NCBI GenBank assembly: GCA_002682825.1
Contig: NOKP01000029.1
Location: forward strand, 492,515-556,514
Direction: 5' to 3'
From: Neonectria sp. B-13
Lineage: Eukaryota > Ascomycota > Sordariomycetes > Hypocreales > Nectriaceae
Length of the DNA: 64,000 nucleotides
The position numbers and the translations under genes are program-made. Below, piece after piece: positions 45,171 to 57,275 of this stretch. The first letter of the stretch is position 1; every line of letters starts with the position of its first letter. The notes under the pieces were generated by a model, which saw nothing but the letters and a program-made list of their open reading frames with translations, made no database searches and was not told the DNA's origin.

Positions 45171-48100
45171 TAGTATCTGTACTCTTCTTCGGCTGAATCC
45201 GTGACGAGAGGCAGGAGTCCCTTTGAACGGGACCGACGTGCACTGGTCTGCACCGATCAGAGCACCCTCCACGGCGAACAGGCTGAAGCTCCGCAACCCC
45301 CCATCAGAACGAAACGTTTGCGTTCATGGCATATTCCTGAAGAGTCCAGGTCCTAGACCACCATCGCCGCTGGAAGAAACTTGTCATTGCAGCCCCATGG
45401 TTTTATTCGGTGGTGGCGTCGGTGGCTGGGCTTTCGCTCAACCATGAATAGGACAAGGCGTGGTAAGAAGAGGCAGGTCCTTTAAGCGGGAACGTCTTGT
45501 AGACGACTGATCGCGATCGCTGTAGTAGTTGAATTTGACCAACCGAACCTGATCGTGCTAGATCGGCTCGTAATTGTAGGAAACGCGATTCTCATCCATT
45601 GTAGTCGGTTTGAGTCGGCGGCGTCAGTGGCTGCAAAACTAAGCCTAGGGCCTATTTCGCCATGTACCTACTTATTTAATTTATATCTCAGCCATAACAG
45701 CTCTCTCGGTGCAGTACTATGGCCTGTGATTCACTCGAGTAATTGATCATCGTTGAAGACCTAACTCTTGTGCGGTAAACCAGTGACCAACAAGCCGAGC
45801 AACCCGGCTGATCTCATCCCTTTCATTCCTCATGGTCCTTATCAGTCCCATTACAGCTAGCACCCTCAGGGACCAGCGCTATTGAATCAGCCAGTAGAGA
45901 TCCCTCTTATACTTCTACTACATTTGCAGGCTAATGAAGATGACAGAAGAAAATGCTGACAGCAATAAGTCCTGACGGGCGTTCTAGTGCGACCAAGCAA
46001 ATTCTCAGCATGCAACATGGTGTTTAACAAACTTAGACCCAAATTTCGGAGTCGGCCGAGTATCATGAATAGCCAATTGAGAAAACCTGGAATTCAAAGT
46101 TACTAGAAACCACGCAAAAGCAACCACGTCTCTAGTACGTAGTACTCAAGAACTGACCGTTCACCAGCGTCACTCTAGCAACCGAGACGTTTACTTCAGA
46201 CACTGATGACATGGAGAGAATACTCTGCACCCCATTCCGTCTGTTCAACGTCAATCTTTCAACTCGGCCAACTAATACTCCATATACAACCCAACTTTCT
46301 TTCGCTAACAAGCTCAAAGCCGAGGATATCCCGCTCATCAGGGCAGTGATTTGCAGACCATGTGCTTCCATCTTGCCCCATGGAAGTCGATACACTGTGG
46401 CCATGGTGACTATGGCAGGAATACGTAGGACGGCCTTTTGCCTTCTTCGGGGGCTTTGCTTGCTGACTGCCTCAACGGAATACTTGAAAAGTAGCGCCGG
46501 ATCTAGCCATTGCTGTCGCGTTCCAGTAACCTCAGGGGGAAGCCAGGGCAATGAGTTACTCATGGTTACCAAAGTTAAGGTTCGACTTCATTCAAGGGGC
46601 TAATTTGACGCCGATGGCTATTGGCGCGGCATATCAGACCGAAGTCTGGCCCAAGCCCAAGCCCAAAGGACAAAGCTTCGGACGAGTCTCGACTGAAAGA
46701 GCAATCGAGAATATTTCCCAAACCGTCTGTTCGAGGGCTTGACTCTTATAAGCATTCAATAGCATACTTGGTACGTGATCGAGAAGAAAAGTTTGAGTTG
46801 AGCTGACTTTCGTTGCCGAGGGTGAAGGAAGTCTCACCACCATTCCTGATAGCGCCGATGGCCGTGGCAGGTGCCCACTCCTCCTATCGCGGTCGAGACT
46901 AGGCTGTAAGCAATCTCCCAGTTTCCTCTGAGGTGCATCGAACCATACTCGAGCTAGTGGAAGCAGCCTCCTGCATGGTGAGTTGGTGATGCAGCCGGTG
47001 AGGCGGACGGATCAGCTTCAGCTGTGGCCTTGAACAGCAGGGATCAACCGAGGCTCACATCCGGTGCATCAGGAATGGATCTCAGGGAAGATTCAGATCC
47101 GGATTTGGAACATGCCACCCAATTGCTTCGGAACCCAAGAACTGTCTCACTTGCAGGCGATAAATCGTACGATAAATCATTGCCAGATGTTTGGACAAGT
47201 ATCTATGTAGCCAAGTCCAGGCTCCGTGCGCAATTAAATCGCAGCAATTAGGTCATAGATATTAATGAGGGCATCCTCGAACTTTCAACTAGGCATGTCG
47301 GGCCGTGGTCTTGAACGCTCCATTTCGCCGCAACACGAGGTTGGGCGACCAGCCTTCTGCCTCTGAGATCTCATTCGCCACGCGTGAACCCCTTTTCTTA
47401 CCAGCTCGCTAACAAGCACAAGCATGCGAAGAATAGTGCGTTGCTACGAGGCACGCTGTAAGCTTTATCCCCTTATCAGTCTAGGTTGCAGGCTGTGAAA
47501 ACATCTCGCGAGACCACTTCGGCAACGCTCCGCGATACAGCGACAACTCGCGCAAGGGTCGACCCAAGCCATGACGTCAACCATAAGCTCTCCGCAAACG
47601 GATCTAAGAATTCCGGAACTATTGAAGCCACCGGAGCTGTGCTCATCCGAGCGATGATCAGTGGAAGAAGCTAGCAGACGCCTTCCGGGGGACTAGCGGC
47701 CCGGCTTGGGTGGATGTGATGTCACTACAAGACACTAAGAGCCGAGATTGCTAAAACGATGCGTCTCATTGGCGCGCTCCCCTGACGCTTTGCAATGGCC
47801 TGAACTCTCTGTCTCTGGCTCCCTTCATGACCTGTTCCGGACCGCCCTACTGAGTCCTGGACCATTCTCGGAGAGCTTCAAGAGCTGCCTGGGCGTGAAG
47901 CTCCCGACAATCACGGGAAAGGAGATGCAGTTTGGGACCTGGCCTAATGCGCTGCCACCTGAGAAACAAAACAAGTTTCTGACGGCGTTGAGCACTAGCC
48001 TACTTCCGCTCGTTTGGATTGTTCCCAGGCAATATCGGCCATAAGATAGGGGATCTGGGAGACCGACAGTTGCAGTTTCTAGATCGTCTCGTAGGGCTCC

Positions 48101-48620
48101 AGCTTCACAAGACAACTTCCAAGATGACCGTGCCCCTTTGAGACACTGCCAAGCGTGTGTAGAATGCAGACGACCAACCATTGCCGGCCTAAAAGGGGAT
48201 TACCCTGTCCATCCCATCGCGATCCTATCAGGGTCAGCCTAAAAGGTAATTGCAAAGCCCATCCCATACCTGATCTGGCCAAGAGGGTTAGCTAAAACAC
48301 AACTTCCCCGCAGCCGGCGTTGGTAAGGCTCCTTAGCTTGTTTTTACCGTCCATCTGGATCGTGCCGAAGCCCGACCGGAGACTCACGCATCCGGCACAC
48401 CAAGACATTGCTCATTTCTGTCATGGGTCAGGAGCTCTCGGCATGGTTGGGGATGAACCTTGTGGACGTGCGTTATACTTGGAAGCAGGACAACGAGTAG
48501 TGTTATGTCTGGTCTCCGCCTTGTTCTTTGAGACTTAAGAAGCCAGAAAGCCGCAAAGATTGGTGAGTTAAGAACCCACTGCCTCATTCACTCGGCTCTT
48601 TGACATCGACATCACTCATC
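45171..48620. other. long stretch without a supported gene
   Basis: Open frames of up to 146 codons on opposite strands overlap at 46132-46603, and a 98-codon frame lies at 47748-48044. None has a recognised motif or convincing splice structure. Two similar blocks (CCTAAAAGG...CCCATCCCAT) lie in tandem at about 48186-48272. The last roughly 80 bases before 48621 are the leader of the GPI-protein gene. This may be a long-decayed region. Confidence 0.4.
48186..48272. repeat. imperfect tandem repeat of about 50 bp
   Basis: The block GCCTAAAAGGGGATTACCC...GTCCATCCCAT is followed about 50 bases later by GCCTAAAAGGTAATTGC...GCCCATCCCAT. Two copies only; role unknown. Confidence 0.5.
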
Positions 48621-49676
48621 ATGCGTTTTAACACCTTTGCCCTGGCCGCGGCCACCGTCGCCTCTGTCACTGCCCAGCGACCCTCTGACACCCCCATCTG
48701 CGACTACTACACAACGGCTCTGCTCAAGAACAACACCGCCGAGAACCAGCTCGCCCTCTTGACCGTGCTTGTCAACACCGTCGTCATTGGCAACTGTAAG
48801 TTGACGAACATCCAATCACGATAGCTTTCATTGACTAATGCCTTCTTCTCCAGACACCAAGCCCAATGTTGGCATCAAGGTGCCTGGCATCCTCGCCGCC
48901 GGCAAGATCAACGGTACCGACGTGAACTTGCTGCCTTACTTCTCTGGCGACCTTGCCTCTACGAACCGCGGTGGCAAGAAGGGTGTCTCTGTCAACTTCC
49001 TTGACGGAGGTGGTGCCGCGCCCCTGATGAAGAACAAGCCTGCCAATGACGAGGATTCAAACCAATAGTAAGAGCCACCCCCAACGAACTCGGGAGATGA
49101 TTGTCTTCGACTAACACAACACTAAGCTTCCTCCTCACCCACCTTTACGAGTTCTTCGGCTCCCTGCTTGGCTGCTCCATGCAGGGTATGTCCGGCTTCG
49201 ACGCCTACACGTCCGAGGCCTCCATGTACAAGGTCCACAAGTTCATGGATCTCGACTACTATGAGGTGACCTACTTCGTCACCCAGGTCGGTCTCGCTGC
49301 GGCCTCGTTTGGTGTTGCCAAGGATGATATCACGGCCGTTGCCACAGCCCTCAACTCCCTTTTCAACGTCCGCTGCGCACCCGCCACGACTGTCATCAAG
49401 GCCCAGGGCTCCGAGCTGCAGTCCATCTGCATCGACACCAAGACATGCCCTCTGGCCGAGGATGGCGTGTGCTCCAAGTACGAAACCCCCATCGAGCCCA
49501 AGAATGCCACCTCGGCGGAGAAGAGCTCCACCATGGCCAGCGGAACTATGTCCGAGACCGGCTCTGCGACCGCCACTGGCTCTGCCGCGGCCACCGCCTC
49601 CGAGACAGGTGCCGCTGTTGCGAACGGTCTTAGTTTGGCTGCCGTTGCTGTCGGCTTCGCTGCATTCATGCTATAA
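48621..49676 (+). CDS. predicted GPI-anchored surface protein, unknown function
   Basis: Three exons (48621-48795, 48854-49067, 49127-49676) encode 312 residues. An N-terminal signal peptide (MRFNTFALAAATVASVTA) is followed by a globular region: SDTPICDYYTTALLKNNTAE, NYTKPNVGIKVPGILAAGK, THLYEFFGSLLGCSMQGMSG. Scattered cysteines run to about residue 245 (SICIDTKTCPLAEDGVCSKY). The end is a Thr/Ser/Ala-rich stalk and a hydrophobic tail (ANGLSLAAVAVGFAAFML), the layout of a GPI-anchor signal. The protein is therefore likely held on the outer plasma membrane or cell wall. Helical, nearly Cys-paired globular proteins of this type are common in ascomycetes; I cannot name the family safely. Both introns have consensus GTAAG donors. 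Confidence 0.8.
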
Positions 49677-50115
49677 AGGGAGATGATACCATAAGAGCGT
49701 AAGACAGGAAGGTTTATCAGTGAGCTATATCGTTGTACGATATTTAATTAATTAAATGTATATCTTGACCTGGGCGAGTCCCTAGGCGCACTCATACCTC
49801 GCATCATTGTACTCCAGTGATTTGCAATCAAGTAACCTTTTCCGGACGTGCCACGGTCTTGTGAAAATTTGTTACTCATCCTGCAGATATCGATTCTATT
49901 TGTTACCTCTGCTCGTTGTGGATACGTCAAGTCAAACATTAATGCCAGTTTGTGGATTACTGAACTACTTGAGTTTCCGATGTTTCGCCTTGGACACCAC
50001 CTTACCTTAGCAAGCTCCTCCAGCGACACCACTAAGTGCTCCAGCTCGTTTCGAAAGTTTTGTATTTGGATACATCGCAGAAACCGGCGTCATACTTTCC
50101 AGAACTAAAAGAGGG
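49677..50115. other. spacer between convergent genes
   Basis: Terminal flanks of the GPI-protein gene (+) and the 247-residue orphan (-). A possible polyadenylation-type A/T run lies near 49740-49760. Nothing else is seen. Confidence 0.4.
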
Positions 50116-50859
50116 TTAGCCCAACTCGGAAGTACTTTCCAAATATATGTCCATAGCAGAGCACAACTTGCCTTCTCTCTTGGCCTGACTGCTCTCAGCT
50201 GTCTTATGCCACAGTCTCAAAGCCCACAAGGCGACCAGTGCATCCCTCATCTCTGTCTGCATCGACGCTGTGACGACTAGTTTGTGCTGACCATCCTTTC
50301 CATCTTCAACGGCTACCTGCTTGCCATCGAGACCGGTCCACTTGTACCTTCCGCTATTCCATTTCGGTTTGGCATTGAATAGAGGCTCTTGGGCTTTCTC
50401 GTCAAATAATGGGCTATCCGACGATGTCTTATTTGGGCTCAAGAGAGCCTGGAACTCCGGCTTTTGAAGCAGCGGCTTGGAAATCTCAACCCTGATATTT
50501 CCAACCATTTCTGGTGACGCACAGGTAATGTAGTACGCCGGGGTGTCGGTTCTGTATTCTGCATGGAGTGGGTGTGCAAGGTAAAAAAGGGGGTGCTTCC
50601 GTTGGGTTTTCGGGGCTTCGCTTTGAGCATTTCTGGGCAGTCCGTTTTCGACCCTTGCGAAAAGCACAGATGTGCTCTTCAGTGAGAGGGTTGTTACGCT
50701 CCGGCTCATATGATAGAGTGGTACTGTCGTTGCATTCTCAGAAAATACGGATTGATCATCCAGCACGAGTACTTCCGGCTCCAAGATATTGCTGGACTGT
50801 TTTCCACTCGTGGTATCGTCGGAAGGGGGCAGGCTAGAGTCATTGGCGTCGGATTGCAT
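50116..50859 (-). CDS. hypothetical protein, 247 residues, unspliced
   Basis: A single frame from MQSDANDSSLPPSDDTTSGK to a TAA at 50116. After a polar, disordered-looking first 30 residues come segments with a folded pattern: EPEVLVLDDQSVFSEN, VPLYHMSRSVTTLSLKSTSV, HPLFYLAHPLHAEYRT, AYYITC. After an acidic, Lys-rich linker comes LVVTASMQTEMRDALVALWA, ending with RLWHKTAESSQAKREGK. No signal peptide or membrane segment, so probably intracellular. Similar short proteins with a 'VFSEN...PLY..SR' core occur widely in filamentous ascomycetes as uncharacterised proteins; that is my recollection, not a search result. No function proposed. Confidence 0.65.
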   Translation of the reverse strand: MQSDANDSSLPPSDDTTSGKQSSNILEPEVLVLDDQSVFSENATTVPLYHMSRSVTTLSLKSTSVLFARVENGLPRNAQSEAPKTQRKHPLFYLAHPLHAEYRTDTPAYYITCASPEMVGNIRVEISKPLLQKPEFQALLSPNKTSSDSPLFDEKAQEPLFNAKPKWNSGRYKWTGLDGKQVAVEDGKDGQHKLVVTASMQTEMRDALVALWALRLWHKTAESSQAKREGKLCSAMDIYLESTSELG

Positions 50860-51591
50860 GATTCCGTACGATGGCGTATGTGGTATTCAGGAGAGAGCTC
50901 TGGGTAAACGGTGTGAAAGAAGATGTCAACGCAGTTAGGCACGCGGTGAATTTTGCGATGTTTTGAATTGAGGATCTAGTATGAAACAAGTGACGTAGTC
51001 CAAGGAATGCCTAGACCTGGTTGGATCGTTGGCTCAAAACATTCAGTGGCTCTGGTCAAAGAGAAACCCCGCTCTTGTTGCCTACTGGGCAGTTAGGATG
51101 TTGATCCATGTTACGAAAGCTACTGCGCCTTCCTACCAACATCCACAACGGCTGATCTTTTAGTGGGCGAGCTTGAGTTCGGATTTGTCCCTCTTGTGCT
51201 TGTTAGAGATTATATCTTCCCTATCCTCGTGTTATCATCTCTAGCTGAGCTTGTAATGATGTAGCGTCGTTTATCTAGACTATGAGATCATCACTATCAG
51301 GGCGTTCTAGAGAGGTAAATAAGTCATTTGAATTGTGTGTGTATTATCAAACTCAAGACAGGTAGAGATTGATAATAAAGGTAATTTCATATTGCTACCT
51401 CTATGACGATGTAACGGCCAGTTTGGCCTTTTCAATCTCTCATCGTCAGATAGCCCAGGTGCCAGTTTCTCCTGTCAAAATGACCCGCAAAGTTCTCCCG
51501 CGCTGCAACAGAGCAGCTCCAAGTTTTGATGATTCGCATTAATCAAGGTATCTAGTTCATTCTCTCGTCATGTAACTCCCCCCCAAGCCGT
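50860..51591. other. spacer
   Basis: Promoter of the orphan gene (left) and 3' flank of the desaturase gene (right). Nothing else recognised. Confidence 0.4.
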
Positions 51592-53108
51592 TTAGGCGGC
51601 ATCGGCGCTAGCCACAGGGTGAACAACCTTGGTGACTTGGGTGCCAGCCCGATCAATCCGATTGCCGGTGGAGTCGTTCATATAAGTAATATCTTTGTTC
51701 TCGAATTGAGCCCGCTTCCAGACTTCAACCTCGCAGCCGCCACGAAGAATGCCCACACGCATCGTTGATAAAAGGTTGTGAGCGGCGTTGGAGTGGTTGT
51801 AAACACCACCGTTGAAAATGGCAGTCGCATCTTTACCAATGGCGGAGTTAATAAGGGCCTTGCCACCAGGGTGGTCCTTGATGAAGTCGGTGATGTCGTG
51901 GATGACACCGGCGATAGCGACGAGGGCTTTGCCATTCTTCGCATCAGTAACAAAGTTGTCCCACGGGATGACGGGGAGTTGTTCTAGTGGGATGCCCCAA
52001 TCAAGGGTAGCGCGCTTCTGATCGAGCTTCTTCTGCAACTGCTGAACCCGACCCTTCTCGATCTCATTCGCGCGGAATTGCTTGAGGTCATACGCAAGGC
52101 CCATCTTCTTCCACAGCCAGATGCTCCACTTGGTCGGGTCATACTGATACCACTCAATAGCATTGCGGTAGTCGGAAGGAAATTCATGGTGGAAGTTGTG
52201 GTAGCCTTCGCCGAGGGTGACGAGAGCAGTGACCATGTGGTCGCGAGGAGAGTTTCGGTCGTCAAAGGGCTGGTCTCCGAGCCAGTGGGCGAGAGAGTTA
52301 ATGCAGAAGGTAGCTTGTTGAATGAAGCAGACGCGAAGGATGCCAGCGTAGACGAATCCGCCCCACCAGTCGCCCCAGCCAAGACCGGCAACAAGGCAAG
52401 GAAATGCGAAGGCCATGACCAGAACACACTTGATGTAGTTCTTGTGCTGCCAGACGACAATGGGATCCTCGTTCAGGTCGGTGATGTCGGTTCGACCCTG
52501 TGCCTTGGGGTTTTGCTTGAAGATGATCCATCCGATATGGGAGTAGAAGAGACCCTTTCGGACAGAATACGGGTCCTTGTCGGTATCGGTATAGCGGTGG
52601 TGGACGCGATGGCCATAAGACCACCATCGGATAGATCCCTCAACGGCACCAGCACCGAAGGCGGCGAGGTAGATCTTAAGAGGAGTAGCACCCTTGAAAG
52701 CAGAATGCGACCAGAGACGATGGTAACCTGCGGTGGAGAGACGGGAGTCAGTTGTCAATGCTCTCCACTTTGATGGGAAAACCAATGCAGCGGGGCAGGG
52801 AACTTACCAGCAGTAATTGCCAGGCCACTGTTGAAGTAGTAGATGAAAGCCCAGATGGCTGTGTAGAGATGGAGAGGAACCCAGTAGGCAGCGACGAATC
52901 CGACCATGGGAATCAAGACGACCAAGGTGCAGTTGAGCCAGTTCATGTGTTGTGGCCAGTTGGTCCAGGTCATGGGAAGTTCGGAGATGTGCACTTTGGC
53001 CTTGTGTTGTTTGACCTTGGCAATAGTGTTGCCTCGGAGTGGGACGTAGTCGGTGGTGCCGTCAGGAAAGGCCGTGGCCTCCTTGGCAGTGGGAGGTACC
53101 GACGCCAT
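51592..53108 (-). CDS. OLE1: Delta-9 stearoyl-CoA desaturase with fused cytochrome b5
   Basis: The endoplasmic-reticulum enzyme that introduces the Delta-9 double bond into stearoyl- and palmitoyl-CoA. Two exons (52808-53108, 51592-52727; intron 52728-52807) encode 478 residues. The di-iron histidine boxes are all present: HRLWSH just after the splice, [14 protein letters not shown], and [17 protein letters not shown]. Membrane segments flank them ([20 protein letters not shown] and [11 protein letters not shown]). The C-terminus is a cytochrome b5 domain with the haem motif [13 protein letters not shown] and a later HSNAAHNL. The start at [13 protein letters not shown] is the Met nearest the conserved region; an in-frame ATG at 53177 would add 23 residues. 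The leader and flank up to about 53,900 are unusually long and probably carry the regulatory region of this essential gene. Confidence 0.95.
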
Positions 53109-55398
53109 GGTGGGTGGTTGGGTTTCTGTCGTTGGAGAAGAGAGGTTGCCAATTGGAAGTCCCAGCACAGACGACAAGTGCGAGGAGAAGGGCCTTCTTG
53201 AGGAGTCAGGTCAAGGGCGTTGTTGTGGACATGAGACGCTGTCGTTGGGATTCAATGGCAAAGCGGAATGAAGGGTTGGGGCAGAGGCAGCGGTGGATCT
53301 TTATATCGAAACCACCTTCAGGCTGAGCGGGTAGTATAAAAATCCAGGTCGGGCAAAAGGGATGGGGATGAGGAAGCCTGCGCTGCTGTGACTGGACCGA
53401 GACGTTTCCTCGAAGACCAACTGGCGAGTGAGGTGTGCAGATAAACAAATGGAACGATAGGGAGGATCTGGTTGAGTCGACGGCAGATGGCGAAGGCTTG
53501 GTTGTTTGTCGATGGGATCACGCCACATTGGTTGTCTGGGACTTGTCCACCATTGATAGCCGCCGAGATTCCGATTATCAACACAATCATCCCCCGCTTC
53601 GGTAAGGCAGCATTGTCGACTGTGGGTCAAAGTCCAGGATGGGAGACAAAAACAGGCGTCTGGTATTGGACAATTGGAGCCGCGGCCAGGGGGCGGACGG
53701 CCTGATGGGGGGACAAGCCTTGTCGCTTGTATCCTTTTCGAGATGGATTAAACCCGGTCGTCGCGATCCCAAGTTCCCAACAGATCCCCAACAACGCTTT
53801 TCGAGGCCCACTGCCGAGGTGGCGAATGGACAGGGCCAATTGAGGGTTTGCAGGGGCGCGTACGAATAGTCTGAGATTCTAGATGGCCGGTATGTGCCGG
53901 GAGTGGTATGTGCAGTAGTTCGCCATCTAACTAGCTACAGCAATTGACAGAAGCGCCACTGTGGTTGACGTTTTTGTAGTGTTTATTCTGCATATTATTG
54001 ATACTCTGGCTTGCCAACTTAACTGAAGACTAATTGTCCTGGGATATTAGCACTCACTCCTCGCGACGCCGCCTCTGACGACATTCCAGAGTCCAGATGC
54101 ACATCATCCGGCTCCTGCGGCCCTGCCCTCTGAATCTCTGATCCCATGCGGCTCAACAACAGGCCCAGCCATTCTCGTTGATGGCAATGCTACGTACCTG
54201 TAGCCTGACCAGAGAAAACACCCGGAATCTGACCACTTCTTATCCCCAACCCGGAGACGAAAACTCGAGCACGAACTCATCCGCCCCAGCCTTACAGGAC
54301 TCCCCTGCCATCCCCGGATCGAACGATACCTCGGCCCATTTCCGCCGGTTTGGCGTGATGCGCTGCATTTGGATTGGACGCCCGAGTGGAGCTTGCCGAG
54401 CTGTCCGTGTCTCGTCCTCAACAGAAACGATCTGGGAATCTGCATAAGCTTGCATAAGCCTGGACTGGACTTGTGCAGTCTCGGTTTTCATGGCAAAAGA
54501 GAACAAGCCATCTTCTTCTCGAATCCTGCCCTCTTGGGCATCAGCTTGGGAGTGGGCGACGGAGCCCAGAAGCCGGAACGACAGAGGAGAAAGCCACATT
54601 TATGCGGGTTATACCACTATTATGCACATAACATAAGATAAGTGGGTATACTTCGTGCCTCAGGCAGCAAGGTAGTGGCCCCTTTCTATGTTAGTGTGAT
54701 TTAGAATAGCCGTGATTCTTAGTGTGACTGTGGACCGGCCTGTGAAGTGGTGTCTCTCGTCAACTTCAATTTCAAGAGACAAGCAATCACCAGACCAAAC
54801 ATGTTCTAGCACTGGTCAGCGACAACAGAAAAACTTCACATTTTCCTACAGAAAGAGGGGAAGATCAACTCTCAAATATCCTCTTGAAGCATCGGAGCAC
54901 GAGCTTCCACTGAGCGGAGCCTGACCATCCGGACATCACAGGCTGAAACAAAAAAGACCCACCACTGACATCGCGCTGGGAGCCTCTTGTTTGGAGTTCA
55001 GCCGAATATACCCAACCCGTGCACAATTGGTGGGAAATCCATGTTTTGGTGGGCCAAAGGCCGTTTCCACGCAATCGTGGGCGGATGGCTTACGCACGCC
55101 GCTAGGGCAGAAGAGTCGCACCGGGACGTCGTTTCAGTTGAATTGTACCTGTGGGATGTAGATGAAAGCCGAAACGCCCTATAGTAGGCCGATATGAAGT
55201 CCGTTTGGGAAACATTGCCGTAATTGAATCCCAATTGGAGGAAGAACTCCTGTTTTCGGAAACATCGTCTCTGGGTACGCGGTAAAGGGGACAAAATCAT
55301 AGTAGTATATAAGTTGTCAGCCGGCGTCTCTAGTCTGTAGAACCATTATCAGCCTATACTCGATTCTTTCACTCCTAGCACATTTCGATTCATTCATC
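53109..55398. other. long divergent promoter region
   Basis: About 2.3 kb separate the desaturase (-) and the GH12 gene (+). Frames on the minus strand at 54240-54599 and elsewhere show no recognised motif. The sequence is not repetitive; I see no transposon or RNA gene. A TATA-like run (TAGTAGTATATAAG) at about 55300-55313 precedes the GH12 start by about 90 bases. Confidence 0.45.
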
Positions 55399-56257
55399 AT
55401 GAAGGCCGTTACGTTTCTAACCCAGTCTCTGCTCGCCGCTGTCGCAGTGGCTTCTCCAACCCCAACCTTGGAGAAGAGAGCTACCACCTGGTGCGACAGC
55501 TGGGGCTCGCTCGCAACCGGTGGATACACAATCTACCATAACAACTGGGGAGCTGCACAAGCGACATCTGGTTCTCAGTGCACCACCTTCGAATCCCTCA
55601 CCTCGGGCTCTGTGGTCTGGTCCACTTCCTGGACTTGGGCAGGCGGCTCAAACCAGGTCAAGTCCTACTCTAATGTAGCTCTTGAAGCCGTCAACAAGAA
55701 GCTCTCCGCTATTAGCTCCATTCCTTCCACCTGGAAGTGGACGTAAGTTGCTATTCCTCGTCTTAACTCCATCATCTTGCCAAGACGCTAACTCAGAAGT
55801 AGTCAAACTGGCTCGAGCCTAGTGTGCGATGTCGCCTATGATCTCTGGCTTGCTCCCTCCGTCGGAGCCAACAACCAGTACGAGATCATGATCTGGCTTG
55901 CTGCCTACGGTGGTGCAGGACCCATTTCGAGCACCGGATCAGCCATCGATACAGTCACCATTGCCGGTTCTTCGTGGAAGGTTTACTCTGGCCCTAACGG
56001 GGATACTACCGTCTACTCTTTCGTTGCGGCCAGCACCATCACCAGCTTCAGCGGAGATCTGAACTTGTTCTTCAAGTACTTGACCTCGAAGCAGGGCGTC
56101 AGCACCAGCATGGTTGCGACTAGCCTTCAGGCCGGAACTGAGCCTTTCACTGGTAAGCTCCCTTCTAATGCGTCTGACTAGAATGAATCAAACTGACAAC
56201 TCACTAGGGTCCAACGCTGTCTTCAAGACCTCGGCCTACACCATCTCGGTTTCCTAA
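55399..56257 (+). CDS. GH12 endoglucanase / xyloglucanase
   Basis: A secreted glycoside hydrolase of family 12, which cleaves beta-1,4-glucan or xyloglucan of plant walls with retention. Three exons (55399-55742, 55803-56152, 56208-56257) encode 247 residues, the usual GH12 size. The signal peptide [19 protein letters not shown] is followed by a KR site (TLEKR), typical of a short propeptide. Family landmarks: [41 protein letters not shown]. The nucleophile Glu lies in [15 protein letters not shown] and the acid/base Glu in [10 protein letters not shown], split by the last intron from the terminal [15 protein letters not shown]. Both catalytic residues are intact. The choice between glucan and xyloglucan cannot be made from sequence alone. 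Confidence 0.95.
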
Positions 56258-57275
56258 ACCAGTTCCAATAGCCGCTGCCTTTAGTAGTGTACTTCAATTC
56301 TTGTAAATAAATGAAGCTGGTTCCTTCAACTCTACGCAAACTGCGACGTGAACTTTTCCATGAGACCCTTGTCCTTCGCAATTAGCAAGTCGTGACTTGT
56401 TGCACCCGGATCCGTTTTAATCCAGACTTAGCAACCCAAACATTACCTGACGACACAGATGATAAGTGGACTGTCATTGCAATGACCGTAGAAAGAGTGC
56501 TCCTCTCAAGTATCATTATTTAAGGACAGTCGCTGCTTTCTCAGCCCCAAAGATGTCTTACAGCTATTAAACTCAACGGTCATTTGAGTGTGTTTATCAT
56601 CTCACCATATTAATTAAGCCATTTTGATACTTATACCTACCTCCGCCGATATGACAGTATTCTATATGTTTATTTACACAAGTGAAACGAAGACGACAGT
56701 TGTGTCCTCCCGAGCACACATCTGTGGTGACCCATTATCAATTCTAATTATGAAAATGTATATTGCTCAATCTACTTCTTCATCTGATTATACATACTTC
56801 TTGAATCGATGAGAACCAATTAACTGAAAGCAGTAAAGAGCAGCCTGAAAGTATTAACGCAATACTCCTTCAGCTTGTGTAGAGCAGGATCGCAATCGGA
56901 GCGACCCCTACCCTACTGCCGAATATCCGGTAAAAAGGTGGACCGGAAATTGAAATGGGTTTAGCGAGACCGGCATAACCATTTATGGTCTAGTTGCAGT
57001 CGCGGGAGCTGTCGTTCGACCAGGGCCAAGCATCCCTTTTTGTGTCCTCGTGGGGGTCACATTCGACCATGTTTTCCTACCTTCCATGACCTTTCTTTTC
57101 TCAGGGTTAGACTCTGGGCGACCAGTTGCAGACGGAGATAGACTAACTGACTATCACGATGGTCTGGCATCATGAACTGTATGGATCTCGGCTCAGGAGG
57201 TTCGCTGTCCCTTCCCTGACGTCATTCCTTATCAGAGCAGTCAACTGATGTTGTTCCTGAAGATGGGCGAATCCG
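56258..57275. other. intergenic between two co-oriented genes
   Basis: Terminator side of the GH12 gene and promoter of the BRE4-like gene. No supported feature; upstream exons of the next gene cannot be excluded between about 57,000 and 57,275. Confidence 0.4.

Noticed and set aside
46132..46603. Overlapping frames on both strands (146 and 130 codons)
   Set aside because: The minus frame reads somewhat protein-like, but neither matches a family I know and they exclude each other; left as unsupported.
54240..54599. 119-codon minus-strand frame in the desaturase/GH12 promoter region
   Set aside because: No motif, and its position within a divergent promoter makes a gene unlikely without transcript support.
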